This document shows positions 17,253-26,758 of a stretch of 64,000 nucleotides of DNA, in pieces; position 1 is the stretch's first letter, and every line of letters starts with the position of its first letter. A program made the position numbers and the translations under genes. This DNA is from Streptomyces tendae (GTDB taxonomy: Bacteria > Actinomycetota > Actinomycetes > Streptomycetales > Streptomycetaceae), in NCBI RefSeq assembly GCF_014650435.1, contig NZ_BMUY01000006.1, forward strand, positions 1-64,000, in the 5' to 3' direction. The notes under the pieces are model-generated. The model was not told the DNA's origin, made no database searches, and worked only from the letters and a program-made list of their open reading frames with translations.

Positions 17253-17430
17253 GCCCTCATGATGACGCGCGTAGACAGTGGCATGTCAATGACAACTCGG
17301 AGATTTTCCCGTCAACTTCGACGAATTGGCGCGGAGTTAACTTGCGGGCGAGTGCGAACACGCCGTCTTCACAGACGACTGCACCGCCGGGTGCGCTGCT
17401 GCTCGCCTGCGGAAGAAGAGCCGGCCCGGC

Positions 17431-17631
17431 TCACCCGGGCTTGCGGCTCTCGGCGGCGGCGAACAGCGCGCCGCCGAGGGCGAGCAGCGCGACGCTCGCG
17501 TAGACCTCGTAGCCGTCCAGGAAACCGACCCGCTGCACCAGCCCCACGTTCCAGTCGGTGAACTCGTGCACCAGGCCCATCGCGCCCTGGATCACGGCGA
17601 GCACGCCCAGGAACTCCAGCAATTCCTTCAT
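17431..17631 (-). CDS. Small membrane protein of unknown function
   Basis: 66 aa from the ATG at 17631; a longer in-frame reading would add atypical low-complexity sequence. Two hydrophobic segments are visible: LLEFLGVLAVIQGAMGLVH and ASVALLALGGALFAAAE, joined by EFTDWNVGLVQRVGFLDGYEVY. No recognised catalytic motif. It lies between the two inverted hairpin elements together with the RNase gene. The hairpin at 17642-17683 sits immediately upstream and would be in its 5' untranslated leader, so it could affect expression. Function unknown. Confidence 0.75.
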   Translation of the reverse strand: MKELLEFLGVLAVIQGAMGLVHEFTDWNVGLVQRVGFLDGYEVYASVALLALGGALFAAAESRKPG

Positions 17632-17641
17632 GATCCCGACT

Positions 17642-17683
17642 CTCGCCCCGCGGTACCCCCACACACATCGGCCGCGGGGCGAG
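17642..17683. repeat. Hairpin repeat element, copy 2 (inverted relative to copy 1)
   Basis: 12-bp arms CTCGCCCCGCGG / CCGCGGGGCGAG (17642-17653 and 17672-17683) with loop TACCCCCACACACATCGG on the plus strand. Stem and loop match copy 1 (16744-16790) in inverted orientation, so the pair flanks the ~850-bp segment that carries the RNase and the small membrane protein. Confidence 0.65.
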
Positions 17684-17810
17684 TCCCGCCCGACGGAAGG
17701 CGCCGGGGCGCGGGTCCCGGCGCGCCGAAAGTCGCCGGTCGTGCGACTTTGGTCGGCGATCCCCCTCGCCCGGCCGTGCCGGCTCCCGCCCCTGCGTAGA
17801 TTTGTCGACT

Positions 17811-19061
17811 GTGAACAGTGACGAGCGGGCCACGGTGCCCCCGGCCTTCGCCAAGCGGCGCTGGGTCCTGCCGGCGGCGCTGGTGGAGGACCTCTACCCG
17901 GAGCCCCGGCGGTCCGGCGGCCGGCCCCGGCGCACCGCACGCGACTGGGTCGTCGACTTCGCCTGCTTCCTGCTCGCGGTCACCATCGGCCTGCTGGCCG
18001 CCGACGCGCTGGACCAGGAGCCGGACCTCTCACCCGCCATGGCCGTCGCGGACCAGCTGATCGGCGCCCTGGCCTGCGCCGCCGTCTGGCTCCGGCGGCG
18101 CTGGCCGGTCGGCCTGGCCGTGGCCATGGTGCCCGTCTCCCTGGTCTCGGCCACCGCGGGCGGCGCCGTCCTCGCCGCCCTGTTCACGCTCGCCGTGCAC
18201 CGGCCCTTCCGGTACGTGGCCTGGATCGGCGGCGCGAGTCTCGCCGTGACGCCCCTGTACTACTGGATGCGCCCGGAGCCCGGGCTGCCCTTCCTCGCCT
18301 CCCTCGCCATCGGCTTCCTGCTCGCCGTCACGGTCCTCGGCTGGGGCCTGCTCGTCCGCTCCAAGCGCCAGCTCCTGCTCAGCCTGCGCGACCGCGCCCG
18401 GCACGCCGAGGCCGAGGCACGGCTGCGGGCCGAACAGGCGCAGCGGCTGGCCCGGGAGGCCATCGCCCGCGAGATGCACGACGTCCTCGCCCACCGGCTG
18501 ACGCTGCTCAGCGTGCACGCGGGCGCCCTGGAATTCCGGCCCGGCGCACCCCGGGAGGAGGTCGCGCGGGCGGCGGGCGTCATCCGGGAGAGCGCGCACG
18601 AGGCCCTCCAGGACCTGCGGCAGATCATCGGCGTCCTGCGGGCGGCGGACTCCGACGACGCCGGCCGCCCCCAGCCGACGCTCGCGGCACTCGATGCGCT
18701 GGTCGCCGAGTCCCGTGCGGCCGGCATGAAGGTCACCCTCGCGGACCGCGTGCCCGACCCCGGCGCGGTCCCCGCCGCCGTCGGCCGCACCGCGTACCGC
18801 ATCGCCCAGGAGGCGCTGACCAACGCGCGCAAGCACGCCCCCGGCACCGAGGTCACCGTCTCGGTCACCGGGGCGCCGGGCGCCGGACTCGCCCTGTCGG
18901 TGCGCAACGCCCCGCCCCGGGGCGAGGTGCCCCACGTGCCCGGTTCCGGCCAGGGCCTGATCGGGCTGACCGAGCGGGCCACGCTGGCGGGCGGCACCCT
19001 GGAACACGGCCCGACCCCCGACGGCGGCTTCGAGGTACGGGCGAGGCTGCCGTGGCGCTGA
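17811..19061 (+). CDS. NarL-type sensor histidine kinase
   Basis: 416 aa from a GTG at 17811; a TTG at 17802 is an alternative, and neither has a clear ribosome-binding site. The N-terminal half has about five to six TM helices (FACFLLAVTIGLLAADAL, ALACAAVWL, LAVAMVPVSLVSATAGGAVLAALF, LASLAIGFLLAVTVLGWGLLV) with little extracellular sequence. A coiled linker (ARHAEAEARLRAEQAQRLA) leads to the HisKA_3 phosphoacceptor AREMHDVLAHRLTLLSVHAG and a HATPase with N-box LTNARKHAPG and G-box GSGQGLIGLTERA. Intramembrane-sensing kinases of this type often respond to envelope stress. It pairs with the response regulator 85 nt downstream. Confidence 0.93.
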   Translation: MNSDERATVPPAFAKRRWVLPAALVEDLYPEPRRSGGRPRRTARDWVVDFACFLLAVTIGLLAADALDQEPDLSPAMAVADQLIGALACAAVWLRRRWPVGLAVAMVPVSLVSATAGGAVLAALFTLAVHRPFRYVAWIGGASLAVTPLYYWMRPEPGLPFLASLAIGFLLAVTVLGWGLLVRSKRQLLLSLRDRARHAEAEARLRAEQAQRLAREAIAREMHDVLAHRLTLLSVHAGALEFRPGAPREEVARAAGVIRESAHEALQDLRQIIGVLRAADSDDAGRPQPTLAALDALVAESRAAGMKVTLADRVPDPGAVPAAVGRTAYRIAQEALTNARKHAPGTEVTVSVTGAPGAGLALSVRNAPPRGEVPHVPGSGQGLIGLTERATLAGGTLEHGPTPDGGFEVRARLPWR

Positions 19062-19146
19062 GCCGACGGCCCGGTGCCGAGGGCGGCCGGGGGCCGTCAC
19101 CCCGGGGGCGAACTCGGCCCTCCCCGGCCGTGATTACCTATGCCCC

Positions 19147-19827
19147 ATGACCGCGATCAGACTGCTCCTCGTCGACGACGACCCGCTCGTACGGGCCGGA
19201 CTGTCCCTCATGCTGGGCGGCGCGGACGACGTGGAGATCGTCGGTGAGGCCGCCGACGGCGACGAGGTCGGGGCGCTCGTCGACCGCACCCGCCCGGACG
19301 TCGTCCTCATGGACATCCGGATGCCGGTGGTGGACGGCCTCACGGCGACCGAGCGGCTGCGGGGGCGGGCGGACGCGCCCCAGGTCGTCGTGCTCACCAC
19401 CTTCCACGCGGACGAACAGGTGCTGCGCGCCCTGCGGGCCGGTGCCGCCGGCTTCGTCCTCAAGGACACCCCTCCCGCCGAGATCCTCGACGCGGTGCGC
19501 AGGGTCGCCGCCGGAGACCCCGTCCTGTCGCCCGCCGTCACCCGGCGACTGATGGAGCAGGCGGCCGGCACCGCCCCCGACGCGAGGCGCACACGCGCGC
19601 GTGCCCGCGTGGACACCCTCAACGACCGCGAGCGCGAGGTCGCAGTCGCGGTCGGCCGCGGCATGGCCAACGCCGACATCGCGACCCACCTCTACATGAG
19701 CGTCGCCACGGTCAAGGCCCACGTCTCCCGCATCCTGGCCAAGCTCGATCTCGACAACCGGGTCCAGATCGCCCTGCTGACGTACGACGCGGGGCTCCTG
19801 GACGACTACCAGGACGACACTCCCTAG
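19147..19827 (+). CDS. NarL/FixJ-family response regulator
   Basis: 226 aa, ATG start with no clear ribosome-binding site. Receiver domain: acidic pocket LLVDDDP, phosphoacceptor Asp in DVVLMDIRMPVVDG, conserved Thr and Lys (VVLTTF, FVLKDTPP). C-terminal LuxR HTH: LNDREREVAVAVGRGMANADIATHLYMSVATVKAHVSRILAKL. It acts with the preceding kinase; target genes are unknown. Its TAG stop is nested with the TAG stop of the convergent dehydrogenase gene in a shared CTAG (19824-19827). Confidence 0.95.
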   Translation: MTAIRLLLVDDDPLVRAGLSLMLGGADDVEIVGEAADGDEVGALVDRTRPDVVLMDIRMPVVDGLTATERLRGRADAPQVVVLTTFHADEQVLRALRAGAAGFVLKDTPPAEILDAVRRVAAGDPVLSPAVTRRLMEQAAGTAPDARRTRARARVDTLNDREREVAVAVGRGMANADIATHLYMSVATVKAHVSRILAKLDLDNRVQIALLTYDAGLLDDYQDDTP

Positions 19828-20837
19828 GGGACCAGCTCCTCGGGGACCTCCGCCAGCCGTACGGGTCTGCGTTCGCGGCGGGAGATGTCGCAGGCCTCCG
19901 CGATCCGCAGGGCCTGCAGCGCCTCGCGCCCGTCGCAGGGGTTGGCCCGCTCACCCCGTACCACCTGCACGAACGTGTTCAGCTCGGCCTCGTAGGCGGG
20001 CCCGAAGCGCTCCACGAAGCCGGTCCAGGGCTTGTCCGCGGCCGGTGGCCCGGTCGGCTCGGTGGACGCGATCGGCGTACGGTCGTCCAGGCCCACGACG
20101 ATCTGGTCCAGCTCCCCGGCCAGCTCCATGCGGACGTCGTACCCCGCCCCGTTCAGCCGCGTCGCCGTCGCCGTCGCCAGCGTGCCGTCGTCCAGCGTGA
20201 GCAGCGCCGCACCGGTGTCCACGTCGTCCGCCGCCCGGAACATCGGCGGACCGGCGTCGGACCCGGCGGCGTACGCGTCGACGACCTCCCGCCCGGTCAC
20301 CCAGCGCAGGACGTCGAAGTCGTGGATGAGCGTGTCCCGGTAGAGCCCGCCGGACTGCGGCAGGTACTCGGCCGGCGGCGGCGCCTGGTCGCTCGTCACC
20401 GCCCGTACGGTGTGCAGCCGGCCGAGCCGCCCGGACCGCACCGCCTCCCGGGCCCCCGCGTAGCCGGTGTCGAAGCGGCGCTGGAAGCCCATCTGGAGGA
20501 TCGTCCCGGCGGCCTCCACCTCGGCGATCGCCTGTAACGTGCCGGGCAGGTCGAGGGCGATGGGCTTCTCGCAGAACACCGGCAGGCCCGAGCGGGCCGC
20601 CCGGCCGATCAGCTCCGCGTGGGCGGGCGTCGCCGTGGTGATCACCACCGCGTCCACGCCCCACTGGAAGATCTCGTCCACTCCCGGTGCCGCCGTCTCG
20701 CCCAGCCGGTGGGCCAGGTCCTGGGCCCGGGTGAGGTCGGCGTCCGTGAGGATCAGGGATCCGACGTCGCGGTGGCGGCTGAGCGTGTTGGCGTGAACGG
20801 TGCCGATGCGGCCCGTTCCGATGACCCCGATGCGCAT
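19824..20837 (-). CDS. Gfo/Idh/MocA-family NAD(P)-dependent dehydrogenase (inositol dehydrogenase-like)
   Basis: 337 aa. N-terminal Rossmann motif IGVIGTGRIGTVHA, then the family's EKPIALDLPGT (catalytic Lys) and GGLYRDTLIHDFDVLRWVTG (conserved Asp/His catalytic set) as in myo-inositol 2-dehydrogenase IolG/Idh. It is divergent from a GntR regulator across 101 nt that contains a TGTCCGGACA operator, and the regulator is followed by a sugar ABC importer and ROK kinase. It therefore probably oxidises the sugar or cyclitol taken up by that system. The substrate is not fixed by sequence. Confidence 0.9.
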   Translation of the reverse strand: MRIGVIGTGRIGTVHANTLSRHRDVGSLILTDADLTRAQDLAHRLGETAAPGVDEIFQWGVDAVVITTATPAHAELIGRAARSGLPVFCEKPIALDLPGTLQAIAEVEAAGTILQMGFQRRFDTGYAGAREAVRSGRLGRLHTVRAVTSDQAPPPAEYLPQSGGLYRDTLIHDFDVLRWVTGREVVDAYAAGSDAGPPMFRAADDVDTGAALLTLDDGTLATATATRLNGAGYDVRMELAGELDQIVVGLDDRTPIASTEPTGPPAADKPWTGFVERFGPAYEAELNTFVQVVRGERANPCDGREALQALRIAEACDISRRERRPVRLAEVPEELVP

Positions 20838-20878
20838 GGAATCAAAGTGGGCTCACAGCCGCTCCCTGTCAATGCGTA

Positions 20879-20890
20879 TGTCCGGACAAT
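20879..20890. promoter_or_regulatory. GntR operator candidate, copy 1 (TGTCCGGACA-AT)
   Basis: Perfect 10-bp palindrome TGTCCGGACA at 20879-20888 followed by AT, midway between the divergent dehydrogenase and GntR genes. The same sequence recurs at 21782 and, in shortened form, at 21836, ahead of the ABC importer. The pattern implies one regulator acting on three sites. Confidence 0.75.
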
Positions 20891-20938
20891 CGAACTACAC
20901 AACTTCCCGTCATCTGCGCACGGAGCTACGCTCGGCCC

Positions 20939-21703
20939 GTGCCGAAACCAGAAGTGGACCCCACCGTGTCGCTGGACCTCAGCGTGGATCGCAGCAGCCC
21001 CGTGCCGCTGTACTTCCAGCTGTCGCAGCAGCTGGAGGCGGCGATCGAGCACGGCGCGCTGACCCCCGGCAGCCTGCTGGGCAACGAGATCGAGCTGGCC
21101 GCGCGGCTCGGTCTGTCCCGGCCCACCGTCCGCCAGGCCATCCAGTCGCTCGTCGACAAGGGCCTGCTCGTGCGTCGCCGCGGCGTCGGCACCCAGGTCG
21201 TGCACAGCAAGGTCCGGCGCCCCCTGGAACTCAGCTCACTCTTCGACGACCTCGAGGCGGCGGGCCAGCGCCCGGCCACGAAGGTCCTGGTCAACACGGT
21301 CGTACCGGCCCCCGCGGAGATCGCCGCCGCGCTCGGCGTGGCCGAGGACAGCGAAGTGCACCGCATCGAGCGGCTGCGGCTGACGCACGGGGAACCGATG
21401 GCGTACCTGTGCAACTACCTGCCGCCCGGCCTCGTCGACCTGGACACCGGGCAGCTGGAGGCCACCGGCCTCTACCGGCTGATGCGCGCCGCCGGGATCA
21501 CCCTGCACAGCGCCCGGCAGTCCATCGGCGCCCGCGCCGCCACCACGAGCGAGGCCGAGCGGCTCGGCGAGGACGCGGGCGCCCCGCTGCTCACGATGGA
21601 GCGCACCACCTTCGACGACACGGGACGCGCGGTCGAGTTCGGCACCCACACCTACCGGCCGTCCCGCTACTCCTTCGAGTTCCAGCTGCTCGTGCGGCCC
21701 TGA
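20939..21703 (+). CDS. GntR-family regulator, HutC/UTRA subfamily
   Basis: 254 aa, GTG start. N-terminal winged helix: PLYFQLSQQLEAAI, LLGNEIELAARLGLSRPTVRQAIQSLVDKGLLVRRRGVGTQVV. C-terminal UTRA effector domain ends DDTGRAVEFGTHTYRPSRYSFEFQL, the usual closing block that senses small sugars or related ligands. Operator-like TGTCCGGACA copies lie in its own promoter and upstream of the following ABC importer. It most probably represses the importer and the divergent dehydrogenase until the substrate or a phosphorylated derivative is present. Confidence 0.94.
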   Translation: MPKPEVDPTVSLDLSVDRSSPVPLYFQLSQQLEAAIEHGALTPGSLLGNEIELAARLGLSRPTVRQAIQSLVDKGLLVRRRGVGTQVVHSKVRRPLELSSLFDDLEAAGQRPATKVLVNTVVPAPAEIAAALGVAEDSEVHRIERLRLTHGEPMAYLCNYLPPGLVDLDTGQLEATGLYRLMRAAGITLHSARQSIGARAATTSEAERLGEDAGAPLLTMERTTFDDTGRAVEFGTHTYRPSRYSFEFQLLVRP

Positions 21704-21781
21704 GCGGCCACGTTCGCAGGCTGCTCCCGTCTCAAGCGGGCGGCTCCCGTCGGTGGCTCCCGCCGTGCGGGTTCGTCGCAA

Positions 21782-21846
21782 TGTCCGGACAATGTGACCC
21801 TCGGCCGATCCCCGGAGGCAAAGGCTCCGCTTGTGTGTCGGACAAT
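21782..21846. promoter_or_regulatory. GntR operator candidates, copies 2 and 3
   Basis: TGTCCGGACAAT at 21782-21793 is identical to copy 1. A second, one-base-shorter version TGTCGGACAAT is at 21836-21846, 54 bp further on. Both lie in the 228-nt gap between the GntR gene and the importer binding-protein gene (start 21932), so the importer promoter is likely controlled through looping or cooperative binding. Confidence 0.72.
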
Positions 21847-21931
21847 GGGGCGTTTGGGGTCTCCAGAACCCGGCCGGGGCTGAGACAGGCCCCGCACGCA
21901 CAGCACGGCACAGCAAGAAGGGCACGGCCTC

Positions 21932-22936
21932 GTGGCACGGTTTCGGACATGGGTGGGCATCGCGCTGGCAGGGGCACTCTCGGTGTCCCTGGCCGGCTGC
22001 AGCAGCACCGGCGGCAAGCGCGCCGAGGACGCCCGCAAGGCCGCGTCGGCCGAGGGCAGGGCGGCGGTGAACACCCCCCGCTGGACCTTCGCGATGGTCA
22101 CCCACTCGGGCGACGGCGACACCTTCTGGGACATCGTCCAGAGCGGCGCCGAGCAGGCGGCGGTCAAGGACAACATCAAGTTCCTGTACTCCCACGACGA
22201 CGAGGCGCAGCAGCAGGCCCAGCTGGTGAACGCGGCCATCGACAAAAAGGTCGACGGCATCATCGTCACGCTCGCCAAGCCCGACGCGATGAAGTCCGCC
22301 CTCGCCCGCGCGCACAAGGCGGGCATCCCCGTGATCACGGTGAACTCCGGCTCCGAGGAGTCCAAGGAGTTCGGCGCCCTCACCCACGTCGGCCAGGACG
22401 AGACCATCGCGGGCGAGGCCGTGGGCGAGGAGCTGAACGAGCGGGGCCGCAAGCAGGCGATCTGCGTGCTCCACGAGCAGGGCAACGTCGGCCACGAGCA
22501 GCGCTGCGACGGCGTCGAGAAGACCTTCGACGGCAAGGTCCAGCGGCTCTACGTCAACGGCACCAGCATGCCGGACGTGCAGTCCGCCATCGAGGCCAAG
22601 CTCCAGACCGACAAGTCCGTCGACGCCGTGGTCACCCTCGGCGCCCCCTACGCCGACACCGCCGTCAAGGCCAAGCAGGGCGCCGGCAGCAAGGCCGAGA
22701 TCGACACCTTCGACCTCAACGCCAAGGTGGCCGCCGGACTGGCGGACGGCACCCTCGGCTTCGCCGTCGACCAGCAGCCCTACCTCCAGGGCTACGAGGC
22801 CGTCGACCTGCTGTGGCTGTACAAGTACAACGCCGACGTCCTCGGCGGCGGCCGTCCGGTGCTCACCGGGCCGCAGATCATCACCAAGGACGACGCCGCC
22901 GCGCTGGCCGACTACACGAAGCGGGGCACGCGATGA
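21932..22936 (+). CDS. Sugar ABC transporter substrate-binding lipoprotein
   Basis: 334 aa, GTG start with AAGAAGGG upstream. Lipoprotein signal: FRTWVGIALAGALSVSLAGC (lipobox LAGC). The mature part is a periplasmic-binding-protein-4/RbsB-like fold: FAMVTHSGDGDTFWDIVQSGAEQAA, AAIDKKVDGIIVTLAKPDAM, AGIPVITVNSG, and the C-terminal FAVDQQPYLQGYEAVDLL hinge region. It captures a monosaccharide or cyclitol outside the membrane for the permease and ATPase encoded immediately downstream (ATGA overlap at 22933-22936). Confidence 0.94.
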   Translation: MARFRTWVGIALAGALSVSLAGCSSTGGKRAEDARKAASAEGRAAVNTPRWTFAMVTHSGDGDTFWDIVQSGAEQAAVKDNIKFLYSHDDEAQQQAQLVNAAIDKKVDGIIVTLAKPDAMKSALARAHKAGIPVITVNSGSEESKEFGALTHVGQDETIAGEAVGEELNERGRKQAICVLHEQGNVGHEQRCDGVEKTFDGKVQRLYVNGTSMPDVQSAIEAKLQTDKSVDAVVTLGAPYADTAVKAKQGAGSKAEIDTFDLNAKVAAGLADGTLGFAVDQQPYLQGYEAVDLLWLYKYNADVLGGGRPVLTGPQIITKDDAAALADYTKRGTR

Positions 22937-23969
22937 ACGCCACGCAGGTGAAGACGGCTGACGAAAGGATTCTGCAGACCTCTCCGCTGCGGAAACTCCT
23001 CGGCCGCCCCGAGCTGGGCTCCGTCGTCGGCGCGATCGCCGTCTTCGTCTTCTTCGCGTTCTTCGCCGACAGCTTCCTGCGCGCCTCCAGCCTCAGCACG
23101 GTGCTCTACGCCGCCTCCACGATCGGCATCATGGCCGTCCCGGTGGCGCTGCTGATGATCGGCGGCGAGTTCGACCTGTCCGCGGGCGTCATGGTCACCT
23201 CCTCGGCGCTGGTGTCGTCGATGTTCAGCTACCAGATGACCGCCAACGTCTGGGTCGGCGTCGTCGTGTCGCTGCTGGTCACCCTGGCGATCGGCGCCTT
23301 CAACGGCTTCATGCTCACCCGCACCAAACTGCCCAGCTTCATCATCACGCTCGGCACGTTCCTCATGCTGACCGGCCTGAACCTGGGCTTCACCAAGCTC
23401 ATCGACGGCACCGTCTCCACCAAGTCGATCGCCGACATGGAGGGCTTCCCCTCCGCCCAGGACGTCTTCGCCTCCACGATCACGATCGGCGGCGTCGGTT
23501 TCAAGGTGACCATCCTGTGGTGGCTCGCCCTGGTCGCCGTCGCCAGCTGGATCCTGCTGCGCACCCGCGCGGGCAACTGGATCTTCGCGGTCGGCGGCAA
23601 CAAGGACGCCGCCCGCGCGGTGGGCGTCCCGGTCACCAGGACCAAGATCGGCCTCTACATGGGCGTGGGCCTCGGCGCCTGGATCTCGGGCCAGCACCTG
23701 CTCTTCTCCTACGACGTCGTCCAGTCCGGCGAGGGCGTCGGCAACGAGCTGATCTACATCATCGCGGCCGTCATCGGCGGCTGCCTGATCACCGGCGGCT
23801 ACGGCAGCGCCGTCGGCTCGGCGGTCGGCGCGTTCATCTTCGGCATGACCAGCAAGGGCATCGTCTTCGCCGAGTGGAACCCGGACTGGTTCAAGTTCTT
23901 CCTCGGAGCGATGCTGCTCCTCGCGACCCTGCTCAACGCCTGGGTCCGCAAGCGCGCGGAGGCCACCAA

Positions 23970-23973
<4 letters not shown>
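22933..23973 (+). CDS. Sugar ABC transporter permease (RbsC-like)
   Basis: 346 aa, ATG overlapping the upstream stop by four bases. Polytopic, about nine to ten TM helices, with the ribose-type permease signatures MIGGEFDLSAG, LPSFIITLGTFLMLTGLNL, FAVGGNKDAARAVGVPVTRTKIGLYM and a final VIGGCLITGGYGSAVGSAVGAFIFG loop that couples to the ATPase. It forms the membrane channel of the importer. The downstream ATPase starts at GTG 23970, overlapping its stop. Confidence 0.94.
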
Positions 23974-24760
<787 letters not shown>

Positions 24761-24761
<1 letters not shown>

Positions 24762-24822
24762 GGGGCGCGGGGCTGTGTCGATTTGCGGCTCCGCCGCGCG
24801 GGCGCGACCAGCCACGACGCAC
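24761..24822 (+). repeat. Streptomyces-type dispersed intergenic repeat
   Basis: The segment opening AGGGGCGCGGGGCTGTGTCG and ending CGCGACCAGCCACGACGC, with an internal GCGGCTCCGCCGCGCG hairpin, resembles the dispersed repeat I recall as frequent between Streptomyces genes. It begins within the TAA stop codon of the ATPase gene and could act as its terminator. Recognition is from memory of the family, without a search. Confidence 0.6.
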
Positions 24823-24901
24823 TGGCACTCGGCAACGAACCGCTCCACCCACCCCCTGCCCATTCGGCACCCAGCGTGAGCGTGCGGCACAATCGCACCC
24901 G

Positions 24902-26050
24902 ATGAGCACCTACCGCGACTTCACCGCCCCCATCGGCTCCCGCCGCGCCCCGGTCCTGCGCACCGTGGGCACCAGGGAACGCCGCTCGCACCTCACGGCA
25001 CCGCGCGTGCCCACGGTCGGCATCGACATCGGCGGCACGAAGGTCATGGCGGGCGTGGTCGACGCCGACGGCAACATCCTGGAGAAGCTCCGCACGGAGA
25101 CCCCGGACAAGTCCAAGAGCCCCAAGGTCGTCGAGGACACGATCGTCGAGCTGGTCCTGGACCTCTCCGACCGGCACGACGTGCACGCCGTCGGCATCGG
25201 CGCGGCCGGCTGGGTCGACGCCGACCGCAACCGCGTCCTGTTCGCCCCCCACCTGTCCTGGCGCAACGAACCGCTGCGCGACCGCATCGCCGGCCGCCTC
25301 GCCGTACCCGTCCTGGTGGACAACGACGCCAACACCGCCGCCTGGGCCGAGTGGCGCTTCGGCGCGGGCCGCGGTGAGGACCACCTCGTCATGATCACGC
25401 TCGGTACCGGCATCGGGGGCGCGATCCTGGAGGACGGCCAGGTCAAGCGCGGCAAGTACGGGGTCGCCGGGGAGTTCGGCCACATGCAGGTCGTGCCGGG
25501 CGGCCACCGCTGCCCGTGCGGCAACCGCGGCTGCTGGGAGCAGTACAGCTCGGGGAACGCCCTGGTCAGGGAGGCCCGCGAGCTGGCCGCCGCCGACTCG
25601 CCGGTGGCGTACGGGATCATCGAGCACGTCAAGGGCAGCATCGGCGACATCAGCGGCCCGATGATCACCGAGCTGGCCCGCGAGGGCGACGCCATGTGCG
25701 TCGAGCTGCTCCAGGACATCGGGCAGTGGCTCGGCGTCGGCATCGCGAACCTCGCCGCGGCCCTCGACCCGTCCTGCTTCGTCATCGGCGGTGGCGTCAG
25801 CGCCGCCGACGACCTGCTGATCGGCCCCGCGCGCGACGCCTTCAAGCGCCAGCTCACGGGCCGCGGCTACCGCCCCGAGGCCCGTATCGTCCGCGCCCAG
25901 CTCGGCCCCGAGGCCGGTATGGTGGGCGCCGCCGACCTGGCCCGGCTGGTCGCCCGCCGGTTCCGCCGGGCCAAGCGGCGCCGCGTGGAGCGGTACGAGC
26001 GCTACGAGCGGTACGCCGAGGCCCGCCGTGAGTCCCGGGAGTCGCTGTGA
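24902..26050 (+). CDS. ROK-family sugar kinase (glucokinase-like)
   Basis: 382 aa, ATG start. ATP-binding phosphate loop VGIDIGGTKVMAGVVD; catalytic Asp in VLVDNDANTAAWAEW; GLGTGIGG-like ITLGTGIGGAI; the ROK zinc motif GGHRCPCGNRGCWEQYSSG (Cys cluster plus His); C-terminal DPSCFVIGGGVS. No N-terminal HTH, so it is a kinase and not a ROK repressor. A basic tail (RRFRRAKRRRVERYERYERY) extends beyond the family core. Position after the importer suggests phosphorylation of the imported sugar. It overlaps the next gene by GTGA (26047-26050). Confidence 0.92.
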   Translation: MSTYRDFTAPIGSRRAPVLRTVGTRERRSHLTAPRVPTVGIDIGGTKVMAGVVDADGNILEKLRTETPDKSKSPKVVEDTIVELVLDLSDRHDVHAVGIGAAGWVDADRNRVLFAPHLSWRNEPLRDRIAGRLAVPVLVDNDANTAAWAEWRFGAGRGEDHLVMITLGTGIGGAILEDGQVKRGKYGVAGEFGHMQVVPGGHRCPCGNRGCWEQYSSGNALVREARELAAADSPVAYGIIEHVKGSIGDISGPMITELAREGDAMCVELLQDIGQWLGVGIANLAAALDPSCFVIGGGVSAADDLLIGPARDAFKRQLTGRGYRPEARIVRAQLGPEAGMVGAADLARLVARRFRRAKRRRVERYERYERYAEARRESRESL

Positions 26051-26628
26051 CGGAGTCCCTGCCCCACCAGCCCGGCCCCCCGGAGCCGACCGGTCCGGCG
26101 GCGGAGGGCCGTCGGCACATGATCCGGCGGCGCGCGCTCACCCTGATCACCATCGTGCTGCTCATCGGCGTCCCGGCCGGCTACCTCGCGATCTCCGCGA
26201 GCCAGAGCCGCGACAGCGGCAGGGACAAGGAGGCGAAGTACGCGGCGACCGGCATGACCCAGGGCTGGCCCTCCAAGCTGCAGCGCCGCATCTACGAGGT
26301 GCCCGTCCCGGTCCCGTCCGAAGAGGTCGCGTACTACGAGACGAACAACTGGAAGACCAGTCGGCTCTACGTCCAGTTCGAGACCACCGGTGCCGGTCTC
26401 GACGTCTTCCTGGCGGGCCTCGGCGTCGACCGGGACGCGCTGAAGAAGGACCGGATCGCGATCAGCGACCGCGCCCAGCGGGTCACCGGCTGGGAGTTCG
26501 GCGGGTCCGGCTCCTGGTGGGGCGTCGTCAACGAGCAGGAGAACCCCGCGCCGACCCAGGACGTCGTCGTGAACATGGAAAATCCGGACTACCCGATGGT
26601 GTACGTCGTCTCCCACACGGTTCCGTAG
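26047..26628 (+). CDS. Single-pass membrane protein of unknown function
   Basis: 193 aa, GTG overlapping the ROK kinase stop. Pro-rich cytoplasmic N terminus, one TM segment (ALTLITIVLLIGVPAGYLAI, residues ~29-48), then a ~145-residue extracytoplasmic domain with many aromatic residues (QGWPSKLQRRIYEVPVPVP, EVAYYETNNWKTSRLYVQFET, WEFGGSGSWWGVVNE). No enzymatic motif recognised. Translational coupling implies a link to the sugar locus, but its role is unknown. Confidence 0.8.
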   Translation: MTESLPHQPGPPEPTGPAAEGRRHMIRRRALTLITIVLLIGVPAGYLAISASQSRDSGRDKEAKYAATGMTQGWPSKLQRRIYEVPVPVPSEEVAYYETNNWKTSRLYVQFETTGAGLDVFLAGLGVDRDALKKDRIAISDRAQRVTGWEFGGSGSWWGVVNEQENPAPTQDVVVNMENPDYPMVYVVSHTVP

Positions 26629-26758
26629 CGTCCGGCGGTCCGGATCAGGCGGCCCGGGGCCCAGGACCCGGCGGCAGGCCGCCGGAGCCGATTGTCAGAC
26701 CCCGCCCGTAGAGTCGAAGACATCTGATCGGGCAGACGGGCGGGAGGTGACAGGACGT

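Noticed and set aside
17802..17810. TTG start three codons upstream for the histidine kinase
   Set aside because: No ribosome-binding site supports it; GTG at 17811 was preferred, though the difference is only three residues.
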